DNA from: Pseudomonadota bacterium
Lineage (GTDB): Bacteria; Pseudomonadota; Alphaproteobacteria; Rhizobiales; Kaistiaceae
Direction: 5' to 3'
DNA length: 26,176 nucleotides
Assembly (NCBI GenBank): GCA_023433185.1
Contig: JAEZEN010000544.1
Coordinates: 1 to 26,176 of the forward strand
Below, in pieces: positions 1 to 7,413 of the stretch; the stretch's first letter is position 1; each line of letters starts with the position of its first letter. The notes beneath the pieces were generated by a model, which was not told the origin of the DNA, did not search any database, and was given only the letters and a program-made list of their open reading frames with translations. The translations under genes were made by a program, and so were the position numbers.

Positions 1-61
1 GTTCGGTGCCGCTCCGCCGCTCGCCCGGAGCGCCGGGCTTGGGCGTCTGGTCGTCAGCCAT
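1..61 (-). CDS. Hypothetical protein, N-terminal 20 codons only
   Basis: An ATG at 61..59 on the minus strand opens a frame reading MADDQTPKPGAPGERRSGTE before the window ends. It begins 10 nt after the stop of the SDR gene, so it is probably the next gene of the same operon. The visible part is hydrophilic, with no signal peptide or membrane segment. The ribosome binding site is weak (GAGTGGG about 5 nt upstream). It is too short to assign a family. Confidence 0.5.
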   Translation of the reverse strand, partial: MADDQTPKPGAPGERRSGTE

Positions 62-71
62 GGTTGCCCAC

Positions 72-1055
72 TCAATAGCCCCCCACGATGGGGAGAATCT
101 CGCCGGTAATGTAGCTGGAGCATTGCGGGGAGGCGAGAAAGACGTAGGCGGGCGCGATCTCTTCCGGCTGGGCCGGCCGCTTCATCGGCGTGCCGCCGCC
201 GAAATGGGCGACGTCCTCCGCCGCCTTGTCGGCCGGGTTCAGCGGCGTCCAGACCGGGCCCGGCGCCACCGCGTTGACGCGGATGCCCCGGGGCACGAGA
301 TGCGCGGCGAGCGCCTTGGTGAACGCGTGGATGCCGCCCTTGGTCATCGAATAGTCGAGGAGGTCCTTGCTGCCCTGGAGCCCAGTGACCGAGCCGGTGT
401 TCACGATCGCGTCGCCCGTGGCCATGTGGGCGATGGCGGCCTGGGTCATGTGGAAATAGCCATAGAGATTGGTCTTGAGCGTCTCGTCGAACTGCGCGGC
501 GGTGAGGTCCTCGAAGCGCGGCACATGGAGTTGGAAGGCGGCGTTGTTGACCAGTACGTTGAGGCCGCCGAGCTTTCGCACCGTCTCGCGCACGACCCGC
601 TCGCAGGCGCGGCGGTCCCGAACGTCCGCCGCGATGGCGATGCTGCGCCGTCCCTCCGCCTCGATCGCCGCGACGGTTTCCCGCGCGTCGCGGTCCTCGC
701 TGAGGTAGGTGATGGCGACGTCGGCGCCTTCGCGGGCGAAGAGGACGGCAACGGCCCGGCCGATCCCGGAATCGCCGCCGGTGATGAGGGCGACCCTGCC
801 GGCGAGCTTGTCCGAGCCCGTGTAGAACGGAGCATCGTACATCGGGGCCGGGACGAGCCGCGATTCGCCGCCCGGCTTCCGGAGGTGCTGCTTCGGGAAC
901 GGCAGTTCGGGATAGCGCCTTGCGCCGGCCTGCATCGCGCCCGGCTTGCGGGGCTTGCTGCCTTTCCGGCTTTCCCGAACCGCGGCAGCGGACTGGATCT
1001 TCCGCTGCCGGGCGGCAGTCTCCCGGGGCTTCGACGTTGGCGCGCGTTTCGCCAC
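72..1055 (-). CDS. SDR family oxidoreductase with basic N-terminal extension (YghA-like)
   Basis: NAD(P)-dependent short-chain dehydrogenase/reductase of 327 residues. The Rossmann glycine motif TGGDSGIG is at about 92-99, NNAA at 170-173, and the catalytic Ser, Tyr and Lys at about S222, Y235 and K239 (YSMTK). Classical SDRs are about 250 residues. This one carries about 80 extra N-terminal residues, the first 40 very rich in Lys and Arg, followed by a Pro-rich linker (YPELPFPKQHL) and a segment resembling the E. coli YghA / Bacillus general-stress SDR subgroup. The substrate is unknown; aldehydes or ketones are plausible. It starts 9 nt after the stop of the membrane-protein gene, so the two are probably co-transcribed. 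The stress context is inferred from neighbours and the upstream promoter. Confidence 0.9.
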   Translation of the reverse strand: MAKRAPTSKPRETAARQRKIQSAAAVRESRKGSKPRKPGAMQAGARRYPELPFPKQHLRKPGGESRLVPAPMYDAPFYTGSDKLAGRVALITGGDSGIGRAVAVLFAREGADVAITYLSEDRDARETVAAIEAEGRRSIAIAADVRDRRACERVVRETVRKLGGLNVLVNNAAFQLHVPRFEDLTAAQFDETLKTNLYGYFHMTQAAIAHMATGDAIVNTGSVTGLQGSKDLLDYSMTKGGIHAFTKALAAHLVPRGIRVNAVAPGPVWTPLNPADKAAEDVAHFGGGTPMKRPAQPEEIAPAYVFLASPQCSSYITGEILPIVGGY

Positions 1056-1064
1056 GGCGCCGGC

Positions 1065-1970
1065 CTACGGGACGATCGTGTCGCGGCGGCGGCCGAACCC
1101 GGCGCCGATGAAGGAATCGCGCCCCGTGGGCACCGGCGAGTTGAGGCCGCCGAACCAGCCGGCCAGCGCGCCGAACACCAGGGCGATGACGCTGACGATG
1201 CCGGCGGCGGAGGCTGCCTTGCGGGCGGCGTCGGCGGCCTCCAGAGCCTCGTCCTGAATGCGCGCGACGGTCGCCTGATAGTCGTCCCGCCAGGTTTCGA
1301 GCTGCTCGCGCGCCTCCTCGGGCGTGCTGCGGGTGGCCCGGGCGAGCGCCTCGGCGGCCCGATCCATCGCGGCGTCGGCCTCGCCGTCCTCGGCGGTGAA
1401 GGCAGCACGCACCATGTCGGCCAGCGCAGCGCGGCCCGCTTCGGGATCGCTGACGCCGACGGCATCGTTGAGAGACGTCTGGACCGGGCCGAAGGGATCG
1501 AACTCGTCGGTCACCGCGGGGGCGACCGCAGCGACCGAGCCGGCGGCCGCACCCGCCGCGTTGCCGACGAGCCCGAAGGCGCCGCCGACCACGGCGCCGA
1601 GTGCCGTCGTCAGAAGGTAGAACAGGATGAGGGTGGTCGCGGCCCAGGCGACGAGGCCGTGCCAGGCCGCGGTGCCGGTCGCGGGACGCCCGCAGAGGCG
1701 CCCGGCGGTCACGCCACCGGCCCAGGCGGCCAGGATGCCGGAAAGAACCCACCAGATGATCGCGATCACGCCCATCACACCGGCGTCCGGGTTGCCGGTC
1801 TCCGTCGGATCCACGAAGGCCAGCCCTATGGCACCGCCCAGGATGGCAAGGAGCAGCTGCACGACGAGCGCGATGACGACGCCGGCGAGCACCGCGCGCC
1901 ACGACACCGGGCGCTCGATCTCGATTGGCTCCTCGATCACGGCCACATTGACCTCCGACGGCATCGACAT
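1065..1970 (-). CDS. Multi-pass membrane protein, unknown function
   Basis: Protein of 301 residues. Hydrophobic segments lie at about 24-52, 66-90, 98-135 (Gly/Ala-rich) and 255-280. A soluble, acidic, alanine-rich stretch at about 155-250 looks helical and may be a coiled coil (many Glu/Ala/Arg, e.g. STPEEAREQLETWRDDY). I do not recognise a named enzymatic family; similar conserved membrane proteins occur in Rhizobiales near stress genes. The start at 1970 is supported by CGGAG about 9 nt upstream. A GGAAC-containing promoter-like site lies at 2028-2052, and the gene leads directly into the SDR. Function is not assignable from sequence; a role in envelope stress is only a guess from context. 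Confidence 0.75.
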   Translation of the reverse strand: MSMPSEVNVAVIEEPIEIERPVSWRAVLAGVVIALVVQLLLAILGGAIGLAFVDPTETGNPDAGVMGVIAIIWWVLSGILAAWAGGVTAGRLCGRPATGTAAWHGLVAWAATTLILFYLLTTALGAVVGGAFGLVGNAAGAAAGSVAAVAPAVTDEFDPFGPVQTSLNDAVGVSDPEAGRAALADMVRAAFTAEDGEADAAMDRAAEALARATRSTPEEAREQLETWRDDYQATVARIQDEALEAADAARKAASAAGIVSVIALVFGALAGWFGGLNSPVPTGRDSFIGAGFGRRRDTIVP

Positions 1971-2027
1971 GGATGCATCTCCGCTGCTTGAGATTTCGGG
2001 CGGTCATGGTCCGCCCCCCGACGAATC

Positions 2028-2052
2028 AATTGCGCCTGCATCCGAAGGTTCC
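2028..2052 (-). promoter_or_regulatory. Variant sigma-EcfG-like promoter upstream of the membrane-protein gene
   Basis: Read on the minus strand, GGAAC (2052..2048), 16 nt, then AATT (2031..2028). The -35 matches the general stress sigma consensus; the -10 (AATT) departs from CGTT. The spacer contains ATGCAGGCG, identical in sequence and position to that of the better site at 2975-2999. It lies about 58 nt upstream of the ATG at 1970. Confidence 0.4.
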
Positions 2053-2072
2053 CGGACCTGCACAAAAAATGT

Positions 2073-2387
2073 TCAGCCGGGGACCGGTTTCGCCGCGAAC
2101 CGGCCGGTGACGACGCCGCGCTTTCCCGGCCGCAGGAAGCCAACGGCCGGAACCTCGATCACCGTGTAGAGCGCCGCATCGCGGAAGGGGCTTTCGGCGG
2201 GAAGGCCCCCCTCGAGGCCGGCCTCGGCCTCCGAGGCCACGATCCGAGCATCCGCAGGCGAGAAGGCGCGCACCACGATCTCGCCGTGAAACGCATCACG
2301 GGCGAAGCGGCGATCGTTCCGGGCGGCCGTCGGCACGAGGCGGTATATGCCCAGGCGGGCGCCCGCCCCGATCTCGGACCGATCCAT
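2073..2387 (-). CDS. Conserved hypothetical protein, 104 aa
   Basis: Small soluble protein starting at an ATG at 2387 and ending at TGA 2075..2073. Features are a short N-terminal IYRLVP strand, HGEIVVRAFSPADARIVASEAE (17-57 region), and a late LYTVIEV segment followed by a Gly-rich end. This pattern of a short strand, then GEV/IVVRA-SxxDARxVA, then FRD-x-LYTVIE is one I associate with conserved hypotheticals in Rhizobiales, but I cannot name a Pfam family. It begins 10 nt after the DUF892 stop, so it is probably the second gene of that stress operon. No cysteine cluster, membrane segment or signal peptide is visible. Confidence 0.7.
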   Translation of the reverse strand: MDRSEIGAGARLGIYRLVPTAARNDRRFARDAFHGEIVVRAFSPADARIVASEAEAGLEGGLPAESPFRDAALYTVIEVPAVGFLRPGKRGVVTGRFAAKPVPG

Positions 2388-2397
2388 GGCGGGGCCG

Positions 2398-2901
2398 TCA
2401 GGCGGCCTCGGCGTTGACGTGCCCCTTGGCGACGTCGGTGAGGATCTCATCGGCTTGCTTCTCCTCCTCGAGGGTCTCGACGAGCACGGCGGCGCAATCG
2501 TTCCGCCCGAGCTGCTTCGCCCATGTCGCCAGGGTGCCGTAGCGGGTGATCTCGTAGTGCTCGACCGCCTGCGCCGCCGCGAGGATCGCGGCGTCGAGCA
2601 CCTGCTTGTCGCCGATGTCCCCGACGATCTCGTTGGCCTCCTTGACGATGCCGTCGATGGCCGGGCAGTCGACCGCCTTCTTCTCCGCCCCATGCATGGC
2701 GAAGACCCGCTCCAGGCGCTCCACGTGGGTGCGGGTCTGCTCGACGTGATCGGAGAGCGCGGCCCGCAGGTCGCCGTCGCTCACCTTGCCGATCATCTTC
2801 GGCAGCGCCTTCAGGATCTGGTTCTCGGCGTAGTAGACGTCCTGAAGGGTGTGGACGAAGAGATCATCGAGCGTCTTGATGTCCTTGCTGAACAGTCCCA
2901 T
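2398..2901 (-). CDS. DUF892 ferritin-like protein (YciE/YciF family)
   Basis: Protein of 167 residues, the usual length of the family. It begins with the characteristic LDDLFVHTLQDVYYAENQILKALPKM region (about 11-36). Helical segments follow, carrying the expected metal-ligand candidates: Glu26, the E/H pair near HVEQTRTHVERLE (52-64), EAN-EIV (88-92), and HYE/EEEKQAD near the C-terminus. The family folds as a four-helix ferritin-like bundle and is induced by general, osmotic and oxidative stress in several bacteria; the exact activity is unsettled. The ATG at 2901 has a strong SD (GAAGGAGAG). A sigma-EcfG-type promoter lies about 75 nt upstream, which supports general-stress control. It is followed by the 104-residue hypothetical after 10 nt. 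Confidence 0.92.
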   Translation of the reverse strand: MGLFSKDIKTLDDLFVHTLQDVYYAENQILKALPKMIGKVSDGDLRAALSDHVEQTRTHVERLERVFAMHGAEKKAVDCPAIDGIVKEANEIVGDIGDKQVLDAAILAAAQAVEHYEITRYGTLATWAKQLGRNDCAAVLVETLEEEKQADEILTDVAKGHVNAEAA

Positions 2902-2974
2902 CGGACCCTCTCCTTCTCGCAATCGGGGGATGACTTGTCGGCGGCACGCGCGTCGCCCGCCGCTCCCTGCGATG

Positions 2975-2999
2975 AACGTCGCCTGCATGGGGGGGTTCC
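2975..2999 (-). promoter_or_regulatory. Sigma-EcfG (general stress) promoter of the DUF892 gene
   Basis: On the minus strand GGAAC (2999..2995), 16 nt, CGTT (2978..2975). This is an exact match to the GGAAC-N16/17-CGTT consensus known for alphaproteobacterial EcfG/SigT sigma factors. It sits about 74 nt before the ATG of a stress-type gene, in the intergenic region, oriented correctly. Confidence 0.75.
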
Positions 3000-3132
3000 G
3001 CGGCACGGAGATTTTCACGGGCGGAGCCCGGACGACGCGGGCCGGTGGCAAGCGCTGCCGCGCATGGAACCGGATGTTCGGCACCGGCTGTGCTACCCTT
3101 TCGCCGACTCGCGAAGAGGGCAGGCCGAGACC

Positions 3133-3810
3133 ATGACCGACAGGACCGTATCGTTTCTCTTCGACCTGGACGGCACGCTGGTCGACAGCGTCTACCAGCA
3201 CGTCGTGGCCTGGCACGAGGCGCTCCAGGAGGAAGGGATCGAGCTTTCGATCTGGCGCATCCACCGCAAGATCGGCATGTCCGGCGGCCTCTTCACCAAC
3301 ATGCTGTTCCGCGAGACCGGTGAGGAGATCGACGCGGGCCGGATCGACCGCATCCGCAAGCGCCATGCTGCCGCCTACCGGGCCCGTTCCCACGAAGTGC
3401 GCGCCCTGCCGGGCGCCCGCGAACTGCTCGCCTTCCTCAGCGAGGCCGGCATTCCCTGGGCGATCGCGACCAGCGGCCGGATCGAGACCGCCGGCCCGAT
3501 CATCGAGATGCTCGGTGTCGACGCGACGAAGGCTCCGGTGATCACCCGCGACCAGGTGCGCTACGCCAAGCCCGATCCCGACCTCTTTCTCGCCGCCGCG
3601 GCGGCCCTCGGCCAGCCGATCGAGCGTGCCTGCGTGATCGGCGACAGCGTATGGGACATGCTCGCCGCGCGGCGCGCCGGGGCCCTCGGCGTCGGCCTGC
3701 TGTCGGGCGGCTACGGCGAGGAGGAACTGGTGCGGGCGAGCGCCTACCGCGTCTACGAGGACCCGGCGGACCTGCTGCGGCACATCGACGAGGTCGGCGG
3801 CCGGCGCTGA
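3133..3810 (+). CDS. HAD family hydrolase (phosphatase-like, beta-phosphoglucomutase/Gph type)
   Basis: Protein of 225 residues with all four HAD motifs. Motif I is FDLDGTLVDS (nucleophile D11, acid D13), motif II IATSG (T113/S114), the motif III lysine is in YAKPDP (K146), and motif IV is GDSVWD (D171, D175). An alpha-helical cap sits between motifs I and II (about 18-90), giving subfamily IA, like phosphoglycolate phosphatases and beta-phosphoglucomutases. It should hydrolyse or transfer phosphate on a small phosphorylated metabolite in the cytoplasm; the substrate is unknown. I chose the ATG at 3133 because the FLFDLDGT motif normally lies within the first 15 residues, and the upstream in-frame sequence is antisense to the DUF892 gene. 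It stands alone, divergent from DUF892 and convergent with prfB. Confidence 0.9.
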   Translation: MTDRTVSFLFDLDGTLVDSVYQHVVAWHEALQEEGIELSIWRIHRKIGMSGGLFTNMLFRETGEEIDAGRIDRIRKRHAAAYRARSHEVRALPGARELLAFLSEAGIPWAIATSGRIETAGPIIEMLGVDATKAPVITRDQVRYAKPDPDLFLAAAAALGQPIERACVIGDSVWDMLAARRAGALGVGLLSGGYGEEELVRASAYRVYEDPADLLRHIDEVGGRR

Positions 3811-3828
3811 GGGAGGCGTCCGCCCGGT

Positions 3829-4957
3829 TCAGTCGAGGTCCTCGACCGCCACCGAATCGCCGCCGATCCGCTGGGCGAGCGCGGCCTCCATGAACGGCTC
3901 GAGCCCGCCGTCGAGCACCTCGCGCGGGTTGGTGCTCTCGACCCCGGTGCGGAGGTCCTTGACGAGCTGGTAGGGCTGCAGGACGTAGGAGCGGATCTGG
4001 TGGCCCCAGCCGATGTCGGTCTTGGAGGCCGCCTGGGCATTGGCCTCGGCCTCGCGTCGCTCGAGTTCCGCCTCGTACATGCGGGCGCGGAGCATCTCCC
4101 AGGCCGTGGCGCGGTTCTTGTGCTGCGAGCGCTCGCTCTGGCACTGGACGACGATGCCGGTCGGAACGTGGGTGAGGCGGACGGCGGAATCGGTCGTGTT
4201 GATGTGCTGCCCGCCGGCCCCCGAGGCACGATAGGTGTCGGTGCGGACGTCGCCCTCGTCGATCTCGATGACGATGGAATCGTCCACCACCGGATAGACC
4301 CACGCGCTCGCGAACGAGGTATGACGGCGCGCGTTGCTGTCGAAGGGCGAAATGCGGACGAGGCGGTGGACGCCCGATTCGGTCTTCAGCCAACCATAGG
4401 CGCCATGGCCCTTGATCAGGATGGTGGCCGACTTGATGCCGGCCTCCTCGCCGGCGTGATATTCGAGCACCTCGACCTTGAAGCCCCGCCGCTCCGCCCA
4501 GCGCGTATACATGCGGAGCAGCATCTCGGCCCAGTCCTGGCTCTCGGTACCCCCTGCCCCGGCATGGATCTCGAGATAGGTGTCGTTGCCGTCGGCCTCG
4601 CCGGACAGCATCGTCTCGACCTGGCGCCGCGCGACCTCGCGCTCGAGGGCGCGGAGGGCAGCCTCCGCCTCCTCCGCGACGGCGAGATCCGCCTCCGCCT
4701 CGGCGAGGTCGATCATCTCGACATTGTCGGAGAGCTCGCGCTCGAGGCGCTCCACGGTGTCGATGCCGTCGGAGAGCTGCTGGCGCTCGCGCATCAGCTT
4801 CTGGGCGCGCTCGGGCGAATTCCACAGGTCCGCCGACTCGGCGGCCGCGTTCAGCTCCGCAAGCCGTATCTTGGCCTGGTCGAAGTCAAAGATGCCTCCT
4901 CAGCAGGGTTATGCCCTGCTTGATCTCGGAGACGGCATTCTCGATCTCGGTACGCAT
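3829..4957 (-). CDS. prfB: Peptide chain release factor 2 (RF2), expressed through a +1 programmed frameshift
   Basis: RF2 recognises UGA and UAA stop codons and triggers peptidyl-tRNA hydrolysis. The gene is in two overlapping frames. The first starts at ATG 4957 (MRTEIENAV...) and stops at TGA 4888..4886 after 23 sense codons. The second continues from GAC 4887..4885 (DFDQAKIRL...) to 3829. A +1 shift gives 375 residues, the normal RF2 length. The tripeptide anticodon SPF is at about 203-205 and the catalytic GGQ at about 248-250, matching E. coli numbering within two residues. An SD-like GAGGAAC precedes the first ATG. The visible ATG at 4794 inside the second frame is only an internal methionine. 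The gene is not a pseudogene: the frameshift is the known autoregulatory device. Confidence 0.97.
4885..4900 (-). promoter_or_regulatory. prfB programmed +1 frameshift site
   Basis: On the minus strand the sequence reads AGGAGG (4900..4895), CAT, CTT, TGA, C. This is the classical layout: an internal Shine-Dalgarno element three nucleotides before the slippery CTT, then an in-frame UGA followed by C, the weakest termination context. Low RF2 leaves UGA undecoded, and ribosomes slip from CTT to TTT, continuing with GAC. RF2 therefore limits its own synthesis. Confidence 0.96.
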
Positions 4958-5109
4958 TTCCGGTTCCTCGACGGTGCCGACGCACCGACCTCGCGCTGCA
5001 TGTAGCGGCCGGGAACGGCGCGCGCAACCTCGGGGCGGGATCGGACGCGCCCCGACCCGGAATGGCGCGACGACCGGCCCCCGCCGACCGGAAAGGTTCG
5101 CCGGATGCC

Positions 5110-5138
5110 TTGAAGTGCCGGAACGGCATCGCTATAGA
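5110..5138 (+). promoter_or_regulatory. Sigma-70 promoter of tRNA-Glu
   Basis: TTGAAG (5110-5115), a 17-nt spacer, then TATAGA (5133-5138), ending 17 nt before the tRNA 5' end. The spacing is optimal and both boxes are close to consensus (TTGACA, TATAAT). The predicted start at about 5145 leaves a leader of about 11 nt. Confidence 0.7.
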
Positions 5139-5155
5139 GAGAGCGCCCAAGGCAA

Positions 5156-5231
5156 GCTCCCTTCGTCTAGTGGCCCAGGACGTCGCCCTCTCACGGCGAA
5201 AACAGGGGTTCGAGTCCCCTAGGGAGCGCCA
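5156..5231 (+). tRNA. tRNA-Glu (anticodon CTC)
   Basis: The 76-nt sequence folds as a cloverleaf. The acceptor stem is GCTCCCT with AGGGAGC, discriminator G, and the 3' CCA is encoded (5229-5231). The anticodon stem TCGCC/GGCGA encloses the loop CTCTCAC, giving anticodon CTC, which reads GAG. The T arm AGGGG-TTCGAGT-CCCCT is intact. GAG is a heavily used glutamate codon in this GC-rich DNA. A short T-rich run (TCTTTTTC) just after the CCA may help termination. No integrase or attachment duplication is visible beside it. Confidence 0.97.
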
Positions 5232-5429
5232 ATCTTTTTCACGCCCGTAGACCCTTATGCCGGCCTTGGCCGGCTCGATTTGCGCCGGCCGGCCTCTTCC
5301 AGGCACAGTGGCGCTCAGCGCCCTGCCGCCGGCAGAGTGACCGAGGCGCGGACGGAGTGGATGCGATCGATGGGCTGGACGCGCCGGCATGTCCTTGCGC
5401 TGCTGGGGGTTGGAGGAGGCCAAGCCATC

Positions 5430-6050
5430 ATGACCGGACGTGTTTCCGGCGAGCCCGCCCGCAGGCCGGCGGCCGAGGTTCTGCTGTTCCATCACGCCCA
5501 GGGACTGACGTCAGGGGTACGCGCATTCGCGGACAGCCTCCGCGCCGCCGGTCACACGGTTCACACGCCCGACTTGTTCGAGGGGCGCATCTTCCAGAGC
5601 ATCGACGAGGGTGTCGCCTACATTGGCGAGATCGGGTTCGACGACATGCGCGATCGCGGCGTCCGCGCTGCCGACGGCCTGCCGGCGGGGATCGTCTATA
5701 CCGGGTTCTCCTTTGGCGTCATGCCGGCGCAGAAGCTCGCGCAGACCCGGCCGGGCGCGCGCGGGGCGCTGCTTTTCGACGCTTGCCTGCCGATCACCGG
5801 CCCCTGGACCTTCGGACCATGGCCGGACGACGTCCCGGTCCAGATCCACGGTATGGACAATGACCCGATCTTCGCTGGCGAAGGCGACATCGCCGCCGCC
5901 CGCGAGATCGTCGAAAAGGCGCAGGACGCCGCGCTTTTCCTGTACCCCGGCGATCGGCACTGCTTCGCCGACAGCTCGCTCCCGTCCCATGACGCGGATG
6001 CAACCGCGCTCCTCACCAGCCGGGTGCTTGAGTTCCTGGATCGCGTCTGA
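5430..6050 (+). CDS. Dienelactone hydrolase-like alpha/beta hydrolase
   Basis: Protein of 206 residues from the ATG at 5430, the usual size of small DLH-family proteins. The fold begins with AEVLLFHHAQGLTSGV and shows the nucleophile elbow G-F-S-F-G (S94), an acid in GMDNDP (D145) and His in PGDRHCFAD (H177). Classical dienelactone hydrolases use Cys as nucleophile; here it is Ser, so ester or thioester hydrolysis is more likely than dienelactone turnover. The start at 5430 has an excellent SD (GGAGGAGG, 10 nt upstream). In-frame ATGs at 5361 and 5370 would add WTRRHVLALLGVGG, which resembles a twin-arginine signal, so an exported form cannot be excluded. The gene is downstream of tRNA-Glu with no operon partner. 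Confidence 0.85.
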   Translation: MTGRVSGEPARRPAAEVLLFHHAQGLTSGVRAFADSLRAAGHTVHTPDLFEGRIFQSIDEGVAYIGEIGFDDMRDRGVRAADGLPAGIVYTGFSFGVMPAQKLAQTRPGARGALLFDACLPITGPWTFGPWPDDVPVQIHGMDNDPIFAGEGDIAAAREIVEKAQDAALFLYPGDRHCFADSSLPSHDADATALLTSRVLEFLDRV

Positions 6051-6092
6051 TCCCAGGCGGCGTCCTGACCCGCCTGCGGATCTCCCGGCGGC

Positions 6093-6785
6093 TCAGACCG
6101 GTTCGAAGTGGTAGGCTGCGCAGGGCTGGTCCAGGCGGGTGCCGCCCTTGACGGGTCTTCCCAGGCGCTTGAAGCGACGCTCCATTTCCGGGTGCATTGC
6201 TGAAACCTGCGCTTCCTGCGACGGGTTCATGCGCAGGAGGTCGTCGATGATCGTCTGAAAGTCGGGGACGACACGGCCGATGACGTATTCATGGCGGGAA
6301 ACCAGCCTCCATCCCTCGCCATCCAGACCTTGAAGCAGTTGGTGGGCATGCCGTCGCGTGGCGCGCTCGTCCTCGACCGGCAGGAGCACTTCGCTCATCG
6401 GGCCGTCGGGCAGGGGATCGACGATATGGAGCCGGCCGTCCGGCAGAAGGCTGCGCTTCGCCTCCTCGACCGCCTTGACCCGCAGTCCTTCCGGCACATG
6501 GTGGAAGCTGAACAGGTAGATGACGAGGGCGGCGCCGGACGCGTCGGCAGGCAGGGCTTCACCCAGGCCTTCCGAAAAGGAGACGCCTGCGACGTCCTGC
6601 CCCGCGCGGCGAGCGCGGTCGACGAGTTGGGGTGAGACCTCCAGCCCGAGTGCCCGCCAGCCGAACGAAGACAAGGCGCGCGTCGAGGAACCGTCCCCGC
6701 AGCCGACATCGACGGCCAGCGCACCGGATCTCGGCACGACGAGCCGATGAAGGTGCAAGAGATGCGTTTCGATCTCCGAATGCAT
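6093..6785 (-). CDS. Class I SAM-dependent methyltransferase
   Basis: Protein of 230 residues. Motif I VDVGCGDGSST (about 25-35) binds the methionine part of SAM. The acidic residue after strand 2 is in LGLEVSP (E49), and SFHHVPEG near position 95 is the motif usually seen after strand 4 in ubiE-like methyltransferases. The strand-5 region LLPDGRLHIVDP is clear. The C-terminal half (about 130-230) is not diagnostic, so the acceptor substrate is unknown. The start at 6785 is backed by a GAGGAAC SD. Its 5' end is separated from the SRPBCC gene upstream by a strong hairpin, so it may be transcribed independently. It is convergent with the DLH gene. Confidence 0.88.
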   Translation of the reverse strand: MHSEIETHLLHLHRLVVPRSGALAVDVGCGDGSSTRALSSFGWRALGLEVSPQLVDRARRAGQDVAGVSFSEGLGEALPADASGAALVIYLFSFHHVPEGLRVKAVEEAKRSLLPDGRLHIVDPLPDGPMSEVLLPVEDERATRRHAHQLLQGLDGEGWRLVSRHEYVIGRVVPDFQTIIDDLLRMNPSQEAQVSAMHPEMERRFKRLGRPVKGGTRLDQPCAAYHFEPV

Positions 6786-6808
6786 GTTCCTCGCCCCCGC
6801 CCAGGGCG

Positions 6809-6835
6809 GGAGCCCGGCCTGATCAGCCGGGCTCC
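6809..6835 (-). terminator. Strong hairpin between SRPBCC and methyltransferase genes
   Basis: GGAGCCCGGC (6809-6818) pairs perfectly with GCCGGGCTCC (6826-6835), 10 bp around a 7-nt loop. It lies just after the end of the SRPBCC gene (stop 6871) on the minus strand. No T-tract follows on either strand, so it may be a weak terminator or an mRNA 3'-end stabiliser. Confidence 0.45.
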
Positions 6836-6870
6836 GCTCTGTCGTTCAGGCCTCGACTGCCCTGGGCGCC

Positions 6871-7320
6871 TCAGTCGAAATCGATGCTGATCAGGAAATC
6901 GTCCGGAAAGGGCGCGCCCTTGCCGTTCTCGAGCTGCGCCTTGAGGCTGAACAGGAAGCTCGCCCACTTGGTGCTGCAGTGGTTCATGAAGTCCACCGGT
7001 TCCCGCCAGCCCTGATGCTTGAAGCGCAAGGTCGTCCCCTCGCCTTCCGGCGTCAGGTCCCAGATGACCCGGGTGCCGATCCACTCCTCCGGCCCTGCCA
7101 CCACTTCCCAGACGACACGTCTTGCGGGTTCGAGTTCGAGCACCTTCATGTCGAAGAAGCCGCGTTCGCCGAAGCGAAAACTGATCACGCTGCCGACCTC
7201 GGAGCGCCCCTTGGTGTCCCTCGTCCACCAGCTGGAGAGCTTGTCGATGGACGTGAGCGCGCCATAGACCCTGGGCGGCGGCGCGTTGTGGATGCCGATG
7301 CGGTGCAGAATGTCGAACAT
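6871..7320 (-). CDS. SRPBCC / AHSA1 family protein
   Basis: Protein of 149 residues, the size of a single START-like (SRPBCC) domain. It opens with MFDILHRIGIHNAPPPRVYGALTSID (first strand and helix). Then come LSSWWT, the W-W signature of AHSA1-like proteins at the entrance of the hydrophobic pocket, strands with DMKVLELEPARRVVWEV, and a C-terminal helix FMNHCSTKWASFLFSLKAQLE. Such proteins bind hydrophobic ligands; bacterial members are often co-regulated with ArsR or winged-helix regulators. No ligand can be inferred. The SD GAGGAAT precedes the ATG at 7320. A second SRPBCC gene lies 131 bp upstream on the same strand. Confidence 0.88.
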   Translation of the reverse strand: MFDILHRIGIHNAPPPRVYGALTSIDKLSSWWTRDTKGRSEVGSVISFRFGERGFFDMKVLELEPARRVVWEVVAGPEEWIGTRVIWDLTPEGEGTTLRFKHQGWREPVDFMNHCSTKWASFLFSLKAQLENGKGAPFPDDFLISIDFD

Positions 7321-7413
7321 TGCAGATTCCTCGATGGGGTTCTTGAGGCCGCGTCCGGGCCGGTGGTGTCCACCGGTGCCGTGCGCGGCAGGGTCTCAGT
7401 CCGTCTCTGATGA

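Noticed and set aside
6..1991. A 661-codon open frame on the plus strand opposite the SDR and membrane-protein genes
   Set aside because: It has no domain or membrane pattern, is made of Gly/Arg/Asp/Ala-rich low-complexity residues, and lies antisense to two genes with clear motifs. It is a by-product of high GC.
3542..4825. A 427-codon minus-strand frame overlapping prfB
   Set aside because: It is an out-of-frame reading of prfB; the GGQ and SPF motifs are in the other frame.
4886..4888. prfB as a pseudogene because of an in-frame stop at codon 24
   Set aside because: The stop lies in the complete frameshift cassette and is followed by an intact coding frame of the right length.
5156..5300. 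Genomic island insertion at tRNA-Glu
   Set aside because: No integrase, no direct repeat of the tRNA 3' end within the window, and the downstream genes have ordinary composition.
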